Below are positions 7,175 through 14,572 of a stretch of 14,670 nt of DNA, one piece after another. Under the pieces are notes generated by a model. It searched no databases and was not told the origin of the DNA. It worked only from the letters and a program-made list of their open reading frames with translations. Origin of the DNA: Ruminococcaceae bacterium UBA1244. GTDB lineage: Bacteria; Bacillota; Clostridia; Oscillospirales; Acutalibacteraceae. Position 1 is the stretch's first letter; every line of letters starts with the position of its first letter. Location: positions 1 to 14,670 of the forward strand of contig DBWG01000084.1 of NCBI GenBank assembly GCA_002308635.1, given 5' to 3'. The position numbers and the translations under genes are program-made.

Positions 7175-8305
7175 TTATTTTTCTTTATAGTTGCCGAGGA
7201 AAGAGAATTCGTTCAGTTCGTCCGAAAGCGCACACATCAGCGAGAGAGTACGTTTGTCCCTGATATTTCCGGCAAAATCAAGATAAAAAAGATATTCAAA
7301 CGGAGTGCCCTTTTTGGGTCTCGATTCAAGCTTTGTAAGATTAAGACCGTCAGCGGCAAATCTGCATAGGATATTGTAAAGAGAGCCTGTTGTGTGCGGA
7401 AGCGAAAAGCAAAGGCTGATCTTATCCGCACCGTCCTCTATGAAAAGCTCGTTTGATATCACAATAAAGCGTGTAGTGTTGGACGGGTCATTCTGAAATC
7501 CCCTGAGAACTATCTCCAGCCCGAATTTTTCTGCTGCGTCCTCCGAACATATCGCAGCGATATCCGTCCTGCCGCTTTCTGAAACGATCTTTGCGGCTGC
7601 GGATGTGCTTGGAGCCGTCTCATATTCGATATGTGCGGAATTGATAAAGTGAGAACACTGAGAAAGTGCCTGCGGATGTGACAGCACCTTTTTTATATTT
7701 TTGGGATCGGTGCCTTTTACGGCTGCAAGACAGTGGTTTACTACGATATCCACAGCCGAAACAACGGAAAATCTGTATTTCAGCATCAGGTCATAAACAT
7801 CCGCAACAGAGCCTGCCGAGCTGTTTTCAATCGGAACAACACCGAACTGTGCCCTGCCGGACTGAACGGCAAAGAATACATCATTGAACGAATGACAGAA
7901 ATCCGGAGAGGAATTCGGGAATGTGAGCATTGCCGCCATGTGTGAATACGCTCCCGGAAGTCCGAAGCAGGCAACGGAAATATCGCTGCTCTCATAAGGC
8001 ACGGTCTTTTTTGCGGAAAAAATACGGTTTTTAAGCTCCTGACCGCTGCCAAGAAGATCATGCTGCAAAGCACGGCTCAGCTCCATAACAGCCGCATAGA
8101 GCTGTCTTGCAGAAGAGCCGTAGATTCCGGCTTTTTCTTCGACCCTGTCAAGTATTTCCTGCTCACGCTGCGAGTTGAAAACAGACATACCGTTTTCCAT
8201 CTTATAAACGGCGACCTGACGTGAACATTCCATACGTCTCCGAAAAAGTTCTATCATCTGATCGTCGATCCTGTCTATCTCATTCCTTATTTCTTTAAGA
8301 TCCAT
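7175..8305 (-). CDS. pheA: Bifunctional chorismate mutase / prephenate dehydratase
   Basis: This P-protein converts chorismate to prephenate and then to phenylpyruvate, the committed branch to phenylalanine. The protein has 376 residues in three domains. The AroQ-type chorismate mutase (about 1-85) has LKEIRNEIDRIDDQMIELFRRRM, including the conserved Arg and Lys positions (R7, R11, R24, K35). The prephenate dehydratase domain (about 108-285) has GAYSH (118-122), GVVPIENSSAGSV (155-167), LSHPQALSQC (208-217) and the catalytic TRF motif (278-280). The C-terminal ACT domain (about 293-376) has GSLY and LESRP (326-330), the sites that bind phenylalanine for feedback inhibition in relatives. I choose the ATG at 8305, which has a GGGGTGAG box upstream. 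An upstream in-frame ATG at 8377 would add 24 residues unlike the family. It is the last gene of the aromatic operon, and no intrinsic terminator directly follows its stop. Confidence 0.96.
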   Translation of the reverse strand: MDLKEIRNEIDRIDDQMIELFRRRMECSRQVAVYKMENGMSVFNSQREQEILDRVEEKAGIYGSSARQLYAAVMELSRALQHDLLGSGQELKNRIFSAKKTVPYESSDISVACFGLPGAYSHMAAMLTFPNSSPDFCHSFNDVFFAVQSGRAQFGVVPIENSSAGSVADVYDLMLKYRFSVVSAVDIVVNHCLAAVKGTDPKNIKKVLSHPQALSQCSHFINSAHIEYETAPSTSAAAKIVSESGRTDIAAICSEDAAEKFGLEIVLRGFQNDPSNTTRFIVISNELFIEDGADKISLCFSLPHTTGSLYNILCRFAADGLNLTKLESRPKKGTPFEYLFYLDFAGNIRDKRTLSLMCALSDELNEFSFLGNYKEK

Positions 8306-8398
8306 AGTTTTCTCACCCCATAAAAATATAAATGGCATTTTCCGATATTTCACAAAAACGTCCGGATAAAATCTCATTCCGTTTCAGAGTCAGACCAG

Positions 8399-8806
8399 TC
8401 ATCTTCCCTCAAACAGTTCTCCCAATGTACACGAACCGTCTTCCTTGTGGAGAAGCTCTGTTTTTTTCTCATCGGGAATATACCTGCTGTCGGACGGATA
8501 GAATATAGTCCCCTGTGAATCCGCGCTCATATCAGACAGATATTCCACCTCGTCTCCTATATCGAAATATTCAAGCACTTCTTTGATAGTGGCGTTTTTT
8601 GCGCCGTCCATTCTTTCTATTATGTTATCATAACGGTCCGAAAGAATCTCGCCATAACAAACATCTGCGTAGTATTTGCTGCACAGATAGTTTATATTCG
8701 CTGCCATCACTATCATATCATGTTCTGTTTTTTCCTCTGAACAGCCCGGCATGAGACATATCACAAAAAAGCACAGTGCTGAGAGAATAGCAACCGTTTT
8801 TTTCAA
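8399..8806 (-). CDS. Small predicted lipoprotein of unknown function between aroC and pheA
   Basis: I do not recognise this 135-residue protein. It starts KKTVAILSALCFFVICLMPGC after the initiator: a basic N-terminus, a hydrophobic stretch and a lipobox-like MPGC with Cys22 as the probable lipid attachment site. Proline at -2 makes the lipobox imperfect. The mature part is acidic and soluble, with Tyr-rich and Asp-rich stretches such as YYADVCYGEILSDRYDNI and a later C (near CTLGELFEGR). The start is the TTG at 8806, whose T-T-G-A overlaps the aroC TGA stop, with GGAGG 10 nt upstream inside aroC, so translational coupling is likely. A longer reading frame from 8890 lies inside aroC and lacks a ribosome binding site. 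A secreted protein in a cytosolic aromatic pathway operon is unexpected, and no role can be inferred from the sequence. Confidence 0.8.
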   Translation of the reverse strand: MKKTVAILSALCFFVICLMPGCSEEKTEHDMIVMAANINYLCSKYYADVCYGEILSDRYDNIIERMDGAKNATIKEVLEYFDIGDEVEYLSDMSADSQGTIFYPSDSRYIPDEKKTELLHKEDGSCTLGELFEGR

Positions 8807-9888
8807 AGCATACCGACCTCCTTTATCAGGTTTATGACTGCAAGAGCCGCTGCGGATTCTATCACAGGCACAGCCCTTACGGCGATGCACGGGTCGTGTC
8901 TGCCGTGTATTTCAAGCTCAGTGTCCTTTTTCTCACCGAGGTCAACGGTTTTCTGCGGTCTCGATATGGACGGAGTGGGCTTTATCGCCGCACGGAATAT
9001 TATCGGCATACCGGAGCTTATTCCGCCGAGTATGCCTCCGTGCCTGTTTGTCCGTGTTTTTACGGTATCGCCGTCATAGTAGAATTCATCGTTGTTCTGG
9101 CTGCCTCTGAGCGTTGAGCTTTCAAATCCTGCACCGAATTCGATACCCTTCACTGCCGGAACGCCGAAAACCACTGACGAGATCACGTTTTCAATGCCGC
9201 CGAACATAGGCGAGCCTGCGCCTGCCGGCATTCCGGTAACGGCACATTCCACAATACCGCCGATGCTGTCCTGTGACAAGCGGCATTCCTCGATGAGTTC
9301 GCGCATTGCGGTCTCTTTTGAAATGTCGATAAGTCCGAACTTTGCATTTGAAAGCCTTTCCATAAGCTCATCAGGGATATTTGTCCCGTCAAAACGGCAG
9401 TCCTCGACATCACCGACAGAAGCAATATGTGCGGCGATCCTGATACCCCTGCGTTCAAGTATCTGGCGGCAGACCGCTCCCGCAAAAACTATCGGAGCGG
9501 TGAGCCTTCCCGAAAAATGTCCTCCGCCTCTTATGTCGTTGAACCCTTTGTAGCGCAGATAGCCTGTATAATCTGCGTGTGAAGGACGGGGACAGGTCAT
9601 TATATTCCCGTAGTCGTTTGAACGTGTGTTCGTATTTTTTATGACGGCACAAAGCGGAGCGCCGGTCAGGGTATCGTCAAGAACTCCCGAAAGTATCTCC
9701 GGAAAGTCGCTTTCCTTTCTGGGCGTGGCCGCCTTGTCGTTTCCGGGGGCACGTCTTGCCATCTGCCGGAGAACAGCGTCCATATCTATCTTCTCTCCTG
9801 CGGGCAGTCCGTCCATAACAACGCCGATGCCTGCGCCATGGCTCTCGCCAAAAACCGATATTTTTATGTATTCACCCCATGATGACAC
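8803..9888 (-). CDS. aroC: Chorismate synthase
   Basis: This enzyme converts EPSP to chorismate, using reduced FMN as cofactor, in the last step of the shikimate pathway. The 361-residue length is typical. Family signatures in order are FGESHGAGIGVVMDGLPAG (13-31), RRAPGNDKAATPRKESDFPEILSGV, RPSHADYTGYLRYKGFNDIRGGGHFSGRLTA with the conserved His residues, GAGFESSTLRGSQNNDEFY, the GGILGGISSGMPI segment and GRHDPC near residue 330. Translation starts at GTG (9888), which lies inside the end of aroA (17-nt overlap) with GGAGG 8 nt upstream. No ATG in this frame fits. It directly follows aroA, the preceding reaction, so coupled translation is likely. In the motif RRAPGNDKAATPR, many homologues have GQ(S/G)..TTPR; the change is modest and catalytic residues appear intact. 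Confidence 0.97.
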   Translation of the reverse strand: MSSWGEYIKISVFGESHGAGIGVVMDGLPAGEKIDMDAVLRQMARRAPGNDKAATPRKESDFPEILSGVLDDTLTGAPLCAVIKNTNTRSNDYGNIMTCPRPSHADYTGYLRYKGFNDIRGGGHFSGRLTAPIVFAGAVCRQILERRGIRIAAHIASVGDVEDCRFDGTNIPDELMERLSNAKFGLIDISKETAMRELIEECRLSQDSIGGIVECAVTGMPAGAGSPMFGGIENVISSVVFGVPAVKGIEFGAGFESSTLRGSQNNDEFYYDGDTVKTRTNRHGGILGGISSGMPIIFRAAIKPTPSISRPQKTVDLGEKKDTELEIHGRHDPCIAVRAVPVIESAAALAVINLIKEVGML

Positions 9889-11143
9889 TGAACTCGCCTC
9901 CTAAAGATCTCATATCCTCAAAAAATGACGGATAAGATTTGTTGATGCTCTCCATATCCGATATTATTATATCCCCGCTGCATTTTACGGAAGCGACTGC
10001 AAGCGACATAACTATCCTGTGGTCGTTATATCCGAGGACGCTCCCTCCGTGGAGCTTTTCAACACCTCTGATAACAAGTCCGTCATCAGTTTCCGTAATA
10101 TCGGCACCCAGTCTTGAAAGCCCGTCGCACATTGCGGCAAGGCGGTCACATTCCTTTATCCTCAGCCGTGCCGCTCCGGTTATCCTCGTTGTTCCTTTGC
10201 AGAGTGCTGCGGCAGCCGCAAGTGCCGGCACCATGTCCGGTATGTTTTCGGCATTTATATCCGTGCCGTTCAGTTGGTTTTTTCGTATAGTGATACTGCC
10301 GTCCTGACCTGCCGTTACATCCGCACCCATCTTAGCGTATATCTCCATGCAGGCCTTGTCGCCCTGTTTGGAATCGACATCAAGATTATCTATGGTTATC
10401 TCTCCGCCAAGAGCAGCCGCAGTCATAAAGAATGCAGCCTGCGACCAGTCGCCTTCAACGGTAAAATCCGCCGGACGGTATTCCTGTCCTCCCCTGACGA
10501 ACCAGCCGTTTTCGGTCTCAGCGATCTCCACCCCGAACTTTTTCATAATATCAACGGTCATTTTTATATATCCGACAGATTGTGCCGGCGAGGTGAGGAC
10601 TATTTCGCTGTCTTCTCTGCAAAGAGGAAGCGCAAGCAGCAGCCCCGTGATAAACTGTGAACTGATATCCCCGGGAACCTCAAAACGTCCGCCAAAGAGC
10701 TTTCCGCTGATCTTCAGCGGCAGACCGCCCTCCGTAACAAACTCCGTTCCGTGAGCCGGAAGACACTCCGAAAAAACTCCGATAGGACGCTGCGGAAGCT
10801 TTCCGTGACCGACAAATTCAGTGCTGACTCCTCCGGCGGCGGCAACAGGGATAAGAAATCTCAGTGTAGAACCGCTTTCACCACAGTCCAGCAAAGCCTT
10901 GTCAACAGAAAAGATGCCCTTTCCGTCAACGGTCAGTCTTTTGCCTTCGACAGAGATATCAGCGCCAAGTCTTTTCATACACTCTATGGTCGCCTTTATG
11001 TCGTTTGAAAGGTCAATAGGCTCGATAATGCTTTTTCCTGCGGAAAGAGATGCACATATCACCGCACGATGAGCGGCGCTTTTTGAAGGAGGTACGGATA
11101 TCCTGCCCGACAGTCCTTTTGGAGAAACACAAATACTGTTCAA
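9872..11143 (-). CDS. aroA: 3-phosphoshikimate 1-carboxyvinyltransferase (EPSP synthase)
   Basis: This enzyme joins phosphoenolpyruvate to shikimate-3-phosphate to give EPSP, which AroC then uses. The 423-residue length is typical of the two-domain inside-out barrel. Motifs in order are ISVPPSKSAAHRAVICASL (15-33) with the substrate-binding Lys-Ser pair, LDCGESGSTLRFLIPVAA (85-102), GKLPQRPI, GDISSQFITGLLLALPL, EGDWSQAAFFMTAAALGG, IPDMVPALAAAAAL with the catalytic Asp region, RLRIKECDRLAAM and GYNDHRIVMSLAVAS. I choose the TTG start at 11143 because it sits about 8 nt after AAGGA and gives the expected N-terminus NSICVSPKGLSG. It is the first gene of its operon, about 35 nt after the likely transcription start, so there is little room for an attenuator. 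It overlaps aroC by 17 nt. Confidence 0.97.
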   Translation of the reverse strand: MNSICVSPKGLSGRISVPPSKSAAHRAVICASLSAGKSIIEPIDLSNDIKATIECMKRLGADISVEGKRLTVDGKGIFSVDKALLDCGESGSTLRFLIPVAAAGGVSTEFVGHGKLPQRPIGVFSECLPAHGTEFVTEGGLPLKISGKLFGGRFEVPGDISSQFITGLLLALPLCREDSEIVLTSPAQSVGYIKMTVDIMKKFGVEIAETENGWFVRGGQEYRPADFTVEGDWSQAAFFMTAAALGGEITIDNLDVDSKQGDKACMEIYAKMGADVTAGQDGSITIRKNQLNGTDINAENIPDMVPALAAAAALCKGTTRITGAARLRIKECDRLAAMCDGLSRLGADITETDDGLVIRGVEKLHGGSVLGYNDHRIVMSLAVASVKCSGDIIISDMESINKSYPSFFEDMRSLGGEFSVIMG

Positions 11144-11179
11144 TATTTTTTCCTTCTTTCTTTATAAACATCCGCTAAT

Positions 11180-11209
11180 ATCATACCACAAACCACAGAC
11201 GATTTACAA
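11180..11209 (-). promoter_or_regulatory. Extended -10 promoter of the aroA-aroC-pheA operon
   Basis: On the minus strand TTGTAA (11209-11204), an 18-nt spacer and TATGAT (11185-11180) preceded by TGG give an extended -10 promoter. It lies immediately downstream of the terminator of the preceding operon, so aroA would be expressed independently. No T-box, leader peptide or riboswitch fits in the short leader. Confidence 0.7.
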
Positions 11210-11217
11210 TATTATAT

Positions 11218-11250
11218 AAAAAAAGAACCGCCGCAAAAACGGCAGTTCTT
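11218..11250 (-). terminator. Intrinsic terminator of the envelope operon
   Basis: The minus strand forms an 11-bp stem, AAGAACTGCCG pairing with CGGCGGTTCTT (one G-T wobble), with a 6-nt loop and a T-rich tail. It begins 14 nt after the stop of the four-TM protein gene and separates that operon from aroA. Confidence 0.9.
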
Positions 11251-11264
11251 AAAAAAATTTTCAG

Positions 11265-11966
11265 TTATTCGGCTCCGGCCTCAACTGCGGGCTTATTGCC
11301 TTCCTTTTTTTGTGTTCTTTTCCTGACTTTATAGCGGATGAAATCTATAAACGACCCAAAGCCTGTAAGAACGGCAGTCGAGCCGAGAAGTACTATAATG
11401 AATCCAAGGAACGATTCCTGTATCACCCAGTACATGATGCCTGTCACCGTGAAGGGTATACCTGCCGCAAGCGGTATTATGAATGAGGATATCTTGAATT
11501 TTTCCTCACCGCTTTCGTCAATATCGCTCTCATCATCGTTGACTCCCTTTATCCTCCTGAACTGCAGCAGCTTATAAACCGCTACCAAAAGGAGAGATGC
11601 CGAGAACATGATATAGAATATGCCCCTGTACTGCATGGTCTTTGTCCATATATGCATCGGATCGGCTGCACTGCTGTATATTGTTATCTCGTCTCCGACC
11701 TTCCATGAGCCTTCATACTGACCAAGCGGAACTCTGGTATACAGGATACCGTTGATAGTATACTTGACAAGCGTAGTCGGACTTTCGATCTTTGATGATG
11801 CGGGCTGCTGTATCTCTTCAATAACAGCCGTACATTCGACCGCATCCGACGGCAGATCCGATGCCCTGATCTGAAGAAGTATTCCGAACACAAGGCAAAA
11901 GATGCCGACCACCAGCAAAACAACACTTCCCCTTGTGCCTATCCTGTCGATAGAGAATCTTTTCAT
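11265..11966 (-). CDS. Four-TM membrane protein with DUF3592-like extracytoplasmic domain
   Basis: The 233-residue membrane protein has predicted helices at about 13-33, 115-135, 162-182 and 186-207. Between helices 1 and 2 is a small beta-rich domain (about 43-106): ECTAVIEEI, then LVKYTINGILYTRVPLG, then WKVGDEITIYSSAADPMHIW. This resembles the DUF3592 pattern of V.Y.v.G..Y followed by vGd.i.vyy.p.dP. An acidic loop (DDESDIDESGEE, 144-155) lies between helices 2 and 3, and the C-terminus is basic (RYKVRKRTQKKEG), suggesting it is cytoplasmic. The ATG at 11966 has GGAGG 8 nt upstream. It is the last gene of a three-gene operon, 42 nt after the lipoprotein gene and just before the terminator. 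The function of this family is unknown. The DUF3592 match is by eye and needs a profile search. Confidence 0.8.
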   Translation of the reverse strand: MKRFSIDRIGTRGSVVLLVVGIFCLVFGILLQIRASDLPSDAVECTAVIEEIQQPASSKIESPTTLVKYTINGILYTRVPLGQYEGSWKVGDEITIYSSAADPMHIWTKTMQYRGIFYIMFSASLLLVAVYKLLQFRRIKGVNDDESDIDESGEEKFKISSFIIPLAAGIPFTVTGIMYWVIQESFLGFIIVLLGSTAVLTGFGSFIDFIRYKVRKRTQKKEGNKPAVEAGAE

Positions 11967-12008
11967 CTTCAGCCCCTCCTATTCTGTAAATATAGCTTAT
12001 TCACGGTT

Positions 12009-13406
12009 TCAAGGTGTGATATAAAGCGCTGCGGTATTCTGGACATTGTTATAGTATATAGTATCGCTCCCTGAAAAATTACCGGTCTCTGCTTCAAACT
12101 CTTCAAAACGGTCGCACCCGTTCATAACAAAATCATCGTAGGCTTCCTTTGTTTCAAAGCGTATCGAGATCGTGTTTTCCTCTCCCGGAATATATTTTTT
12201 TGCAAGTATCTCCTTCAGCCGCAGCTCAGGATCTTCGTCCGCCGCAACATAAAGGCCGTTCATAATATGGTAATTAAGCTCAAGCGTATCGCAGACCGGC
12301 AGTTCATAATACGCAAAAAAGCTGTTGACCCTTCTCGACCTGCTCATCATCTCATCATCCATATTGAAAAAACCATAAAGCGGTACGGCAAAACTGTCCT
12401 CTGACAGTTTCAAATTATCGGCAGCAATATCTGTATGATAATAATTCCCGAAAATTTTGACAATGTTCCAGGAATGGCTCGGATATGCGCCGTCATTTTC
12501 CCACAGCGGCTCTCCTGCCACCGTAAGACACTCTATGCCGATCTCGTGCATACACCATGAAAAAGCCTTGCTTATTCCTTCACATCTGCCACGATGTTCT
12601 ATCAATGCGCCGTACGCAGACCCTGCCTTTTCGGCATAGTCATCAAACACACACTCGGAAAATATCTTATCAAAAACATATTTTTCCTTTTCAAACTCAT
12701 CCATATTTTCCGTTTCTTTTCTGAGCTTTTCAAAATATGCACCAAGATTGCTCATACACTCGCTGTATTCATCCTGCTGCATATTAAAATAAAGTCCCAC
12801 GCCGCTGACATGACCGGAAATTTCCGCACTGCTTCTCGGACTGTAATCTCCCTTGAGATGTATAAGCTCCGGACAGTCATAATTGATGTACCACATCAGA
12901 CGGTCAAGATCATCCTCCGGCAGCGTAGTGCCGAAATCCACCTGATTTTCAAAATTCAGAGCGGCATGATACATTGCAGCAAACACGTTCAGCTCGTTTT
13001 CGGAAAGCCTGCGCACAAAATATTTATTTTTTATGTCATATATTTCTGATATGTAGTCTTCATAAGGGAGCTTGCTTTCTTCTCCGGACACATCGCCGGA
13101 TATCTCAGCGGACGGTTCTGAAGACTGTCCGGAATCTTCGCTTTCCGAGACATCCTCCGACTCTTCCTCAGACACTTCAGCAGACTCTTCCTCAGATGGT
13201 TCGCCGGATACTTCCTCAGACGCTTCAGAGGACGTTTTTTCGGGGTCTTCACCGGACTCTTCTTCGGATACCGGCACGGATATTTCTTCGGACCTCTCAG
13301 AGGGAAAAAAACTGCTGCCGGAAGAATTATCGTTCCTGCTGCATCCGCCAAAAAAAGAGATACTTAATATGATGGAAATTATTATTAACGATACTTTTTT
13401 CATCAT
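12009..13406 (-). CDS. Lipoprotein with Ser/Glu octad linker and transglutaminase-like domain
   Basis: The 465-residue protein is predicted to be a secreted lipoprotein. The signal peptide MMKKVSLIIISIILSISFFGGC ends in a good lipobox with Cys22. A low-complexity linker (residues 39-110) consists of nine octads of the pattern S-E-E-x-S-x-E-x. The folded part contains a transglutaminase-like core: HRGRCEGISKAF with probable nucleophile Cys275, SHSWNIVKI with His311 and YYHTDIAAD with Asp326, the expected Cys-His-Asp order and spacing. Such domains act as proteases, cross-linkers or inactive binding domains on the cell surface; which applies here is not clear. I choose ATG 13406 (or the adjacent ATG 13403) because AAAGGA lies 6 nt upstream. 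A TTG at 13424 would add only LKKGWY. It lies 24 nt after the repeat-tail gene, in the same operon. The trailing region (about 330-465) is unrecognised. Confidence 0.87.
   Translation of the reverse strand: MMKKVSLIIISIILSISFFGGCSRNDNSSGSSFFPSERSEEISVPVSEEESGEDPEKTSSEASEEVSGEPSEEESAEVSEEESEDVSESEDSGQSSEPSAEISGDVSGEESKLPYEDYISEIYDIKNKYFVRRLSENELNVFAAMYHAALNFENQVDFGTTLPEDDLDRLMWYINYDCPELIHLKGDYSPRSSAEISGHVSGVGLYFNMQQDEYSECMSNLGAYFEKLRKETENMDEFEKEKYVFDKIFSECVFDDYAEKAGSAYGALIEHRGRCEGISKAFSWCMHEIGIECLTVAGEPLWENDGAYPSHSWNIVKIFGNYYHTDIAADNLKLSEDSFAVPLYGFFNMDDEMMSRSRRVNSFFAYYELPVCDTLELNYHIMNGLYVAADEDPELRLKEILAKKYIPGEENTISIRFETKEAYDDFVMNGCDRFEEFEAETGNFSGSDTIYYNNVQNTAALYITP
13077..13292 (-). repeat. 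Nine degenerate 24-bp tandem units encoding the Ser/Glu linker
   Basis: The DNA has an exact 24-bp period, clearest around 13150-13230 where units open with GACTCTTCCTCAGA-like sequence on the plus strand. Translated on the minus strand it gives nine octads with Ser (once Pro) at position 1 and mostly Ser at position 5: for example SEEVSGEP, SEEESAEV and SEEESEDV. Unit changes are whole codons, so copy-number changes would keep the frame. Confidence 0.85.
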
Positions 13407-13430
13407 GTACCATCCTTTTTTCAAATCAGA

Positions 13431-14474
13431 TCAATAGCCTGTATAAGGAGCAAAGGGATCGTATTCCTGATCCATCGACGGGTTCGGAGCGCCATATCCG
13501 GTATATGCAGCATTGGGATCAACGGGGGCATCCATTGACGGGTTCGGAGCACCGTATCCGGTATATGCAGCATTGGGATCAACGGGGGCATCCATCGACG
13601 GATTCGGAGCACCGTATCCGTAAAACTGCTGGCTGCTGTCAGGCATATCCGCCGGTATGTCCGTATTTGAAGGAGTCATGGCCGGAGCGCTGCCGGCAGC
13701 ACCGAAGCTTGCATAATCCGGAACAGATGAATTTCCCGCAGATACGCCGAACCTGCCCGGATCCTGACCGCCGCCAAAGGCTGAATAGGCTTCATTTTCA
13801 TTGATGACGGATTCTCCGATGTTTTTATCATTCTCATAACGTGCATTGTAGTCTATGCCGCTGTCAGAAAAAGGATTGTAGATATCATCTTCTGAGAGGA
13901 TCCTGTCAAGACTGTTGAACGCACCGGATTCTGCACGTTCCTTGTCTTCCTTCATCTGCTGCATATTTTTTTCCATCACGATACGGTGATCTCTTATGCG
14001 GTTCCTTCTCGAAAACAGTACTATTCCCGCTGCGGAACCAAGTATCACAAGCGAATATACAATGTAAAGAAAAACATGATTTTGCTTTTTGATCTCCTCT
14101 GCAAACATGACCTTTGTATGGTCATCGTCAGAATACTTTACGTTTATCGTTGTTCCGATCTTGAGATCAGGCACCTGTGACACCTTTATTCTTCCGTACA
14201 GTTCGTTTGTAATAGTCTCCGAGTCACTGAACCTGACCTCTACAATAATAGGTCTTCTGTATACTTCCGCATAATCCCCATCGACTTCTATGGTTTCGGT
14301 CCCGAATCCGTCCGGCACATCAACAACTACTGCGGTAGTTCTCACCATTCCGTCCGGAGGCTCGTTGTCCTTTTGTATTGTAATAAACATCATAGTTGAA
14401 AATATAAGTATCAACGCAAAAAACACTATTATAAGAAAATACTTTTTGTTTATAAGTTTTTTGACAAATTCCAA
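13431..14474 (-). CDS. Two-TM envelope protein with DUF3592-like domain and repeat tail
   Basis: I do not recognise a named family for this 347-residue protein. Helix 1 (about 12-34) follows a basic N-terminus. Residues about 43-125 form a beta-rich domain ending LKIGTTINVKYSDDDHTKVMF, similar to DUF3592 domains. Helix 2 is at about 133-154 and is followed by RRNRIRDHR, so the long C-terminal part should be cytoplasmic. That tail has a charged helix (165-185) and a low-complexity Gly/Ser/Pro region, and it ends in three 20-residue repeats (287-346) built on YGAPNPSMDAPVDPNAAYTG. The start is TTG 14474, with AGGAGGG 7 nt upstream; no in-frame ATG is close. It is the first gene of the envelope operon and has a divergent tRNA-Leu promoter upstream. 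The tail resembles scaffolding or interaction tails, but its function is unknown. Confidence 0.82.
   Translation of the reverse strand: MEFVKKLINKKYFLIIVFFALILIFSTMMFITIQKDNEPPDGMVRTTAVVVDVPDGFGTETIEVDGDYAEVYRRPIIVEVRFSDSETITNELYGRIKVSQVPDLKIGTTINVKYSDDDHTKVMFAEEIKKQNHVFLYIVYSLVILGSAAGIVLFSRRNRIRDHRIVMEKNMQQMKEDKERAESGAFNSLDRILSEDDIYNPFSDSGIDYNARYENDKNIGESVINENEAYSAFGGGQDPGRFGVSAGNSSVPDYASFGAAGSAPAMTPSNTDIPADMPDSSQQFYGYGAPNPSMDAPVDPNAAYTGYGAPNPSMDAPVDPNAAYTGYGAPNPSMDQEYDPFAPYTGY
13437..13616 (-). repeat. Three in-frame 60-bp tandem repeats
   Basis: Three consecutive 60-bp units encode a 20-residue unit repeated at the C-terminus of the two-TM protein. The two upstream copies (compared in phase 13501-13560 and 13561-13620) differ at only 2 of 60 positions. 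The last copy (13441-13500) matches about 44 of 60, with most changes clustered in one 10-bp stretch. High identity of two copies suggests a recent duplication. Confidence 0.95.
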
Positions 14475-14520
14475 AGCTGACCCTCCTGAACAAATGATCT
14501 TGCATACCGCCTTACTCTAT

Positions 14521-14549
14521 ATAATAATATAATTTATTGGAAATTTCAA
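14521..14549 (-). promoter_or_regulatory. Promoter of the envelope operon
   Basis: The minus strand carries TTGAAA (14549-14544), a 17-nt spacer and TATTAT (14526-14521), about 47 nt before the TTG start. The region is AT-rich, so an overlapping TATATA alternative a few bases downstream cannot be excluded. Confidence 0.6.
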
Positions 14550-14557
14550 TATCACAA

Positions 14558-14570
14558 TCAAATCATTTGA
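14558..14570. repeat. 13-bp palindrome between divergent promoters
   Basis: TCAAAT-C-ATTTGA is a perfect 6-1-6 inverted repeat, 8 bp upstream of the envelope promoter -35 box and 27 bp upstream of the tRNA promoter -35 box. It has the form of an operator, but chance is plausible in such AT-rich DNA. Confidence 0.4.
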
Positions 14571-14572
14571 AT

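Noticed and set aside
8306..8377. N-terminal extension of pheA from an upstream ATG
   Set aside because: The extra 24 residues do not resemble the mutase N-terminus, and the good ribosome binding site belongs to the ATG at 8305.
8807..8890. Longer start for the small lipoprotein inside aroC
   Set aside because: It would place 28 Arg/Cys-rich residues before the signal peptide; the GGAGG-spaced TTG at 8806 restores a normal lipoprotein signal.
11144..11179. T-box, leader peptide or attenuator before aroA
   Set aside because: Only about 35 nt separate the expected transcript start from the start codon, and there is no stem or codon run in them.
13072..13437. Plus-strand frame rich in Ser and Asp opposite the lipoprotein linker
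   Set aside because: It is the mirror of the 24-bp tandem repeat, whose period keeps both strands open. It has no convincing ribosome binding site, and the minus-strand gene has a signal peptide and a catalytic triad.
13437..13616. CRISPR array
   Set aside because: The 60-bp units are contiguous with no spacers and encode in-frame protein repeats.
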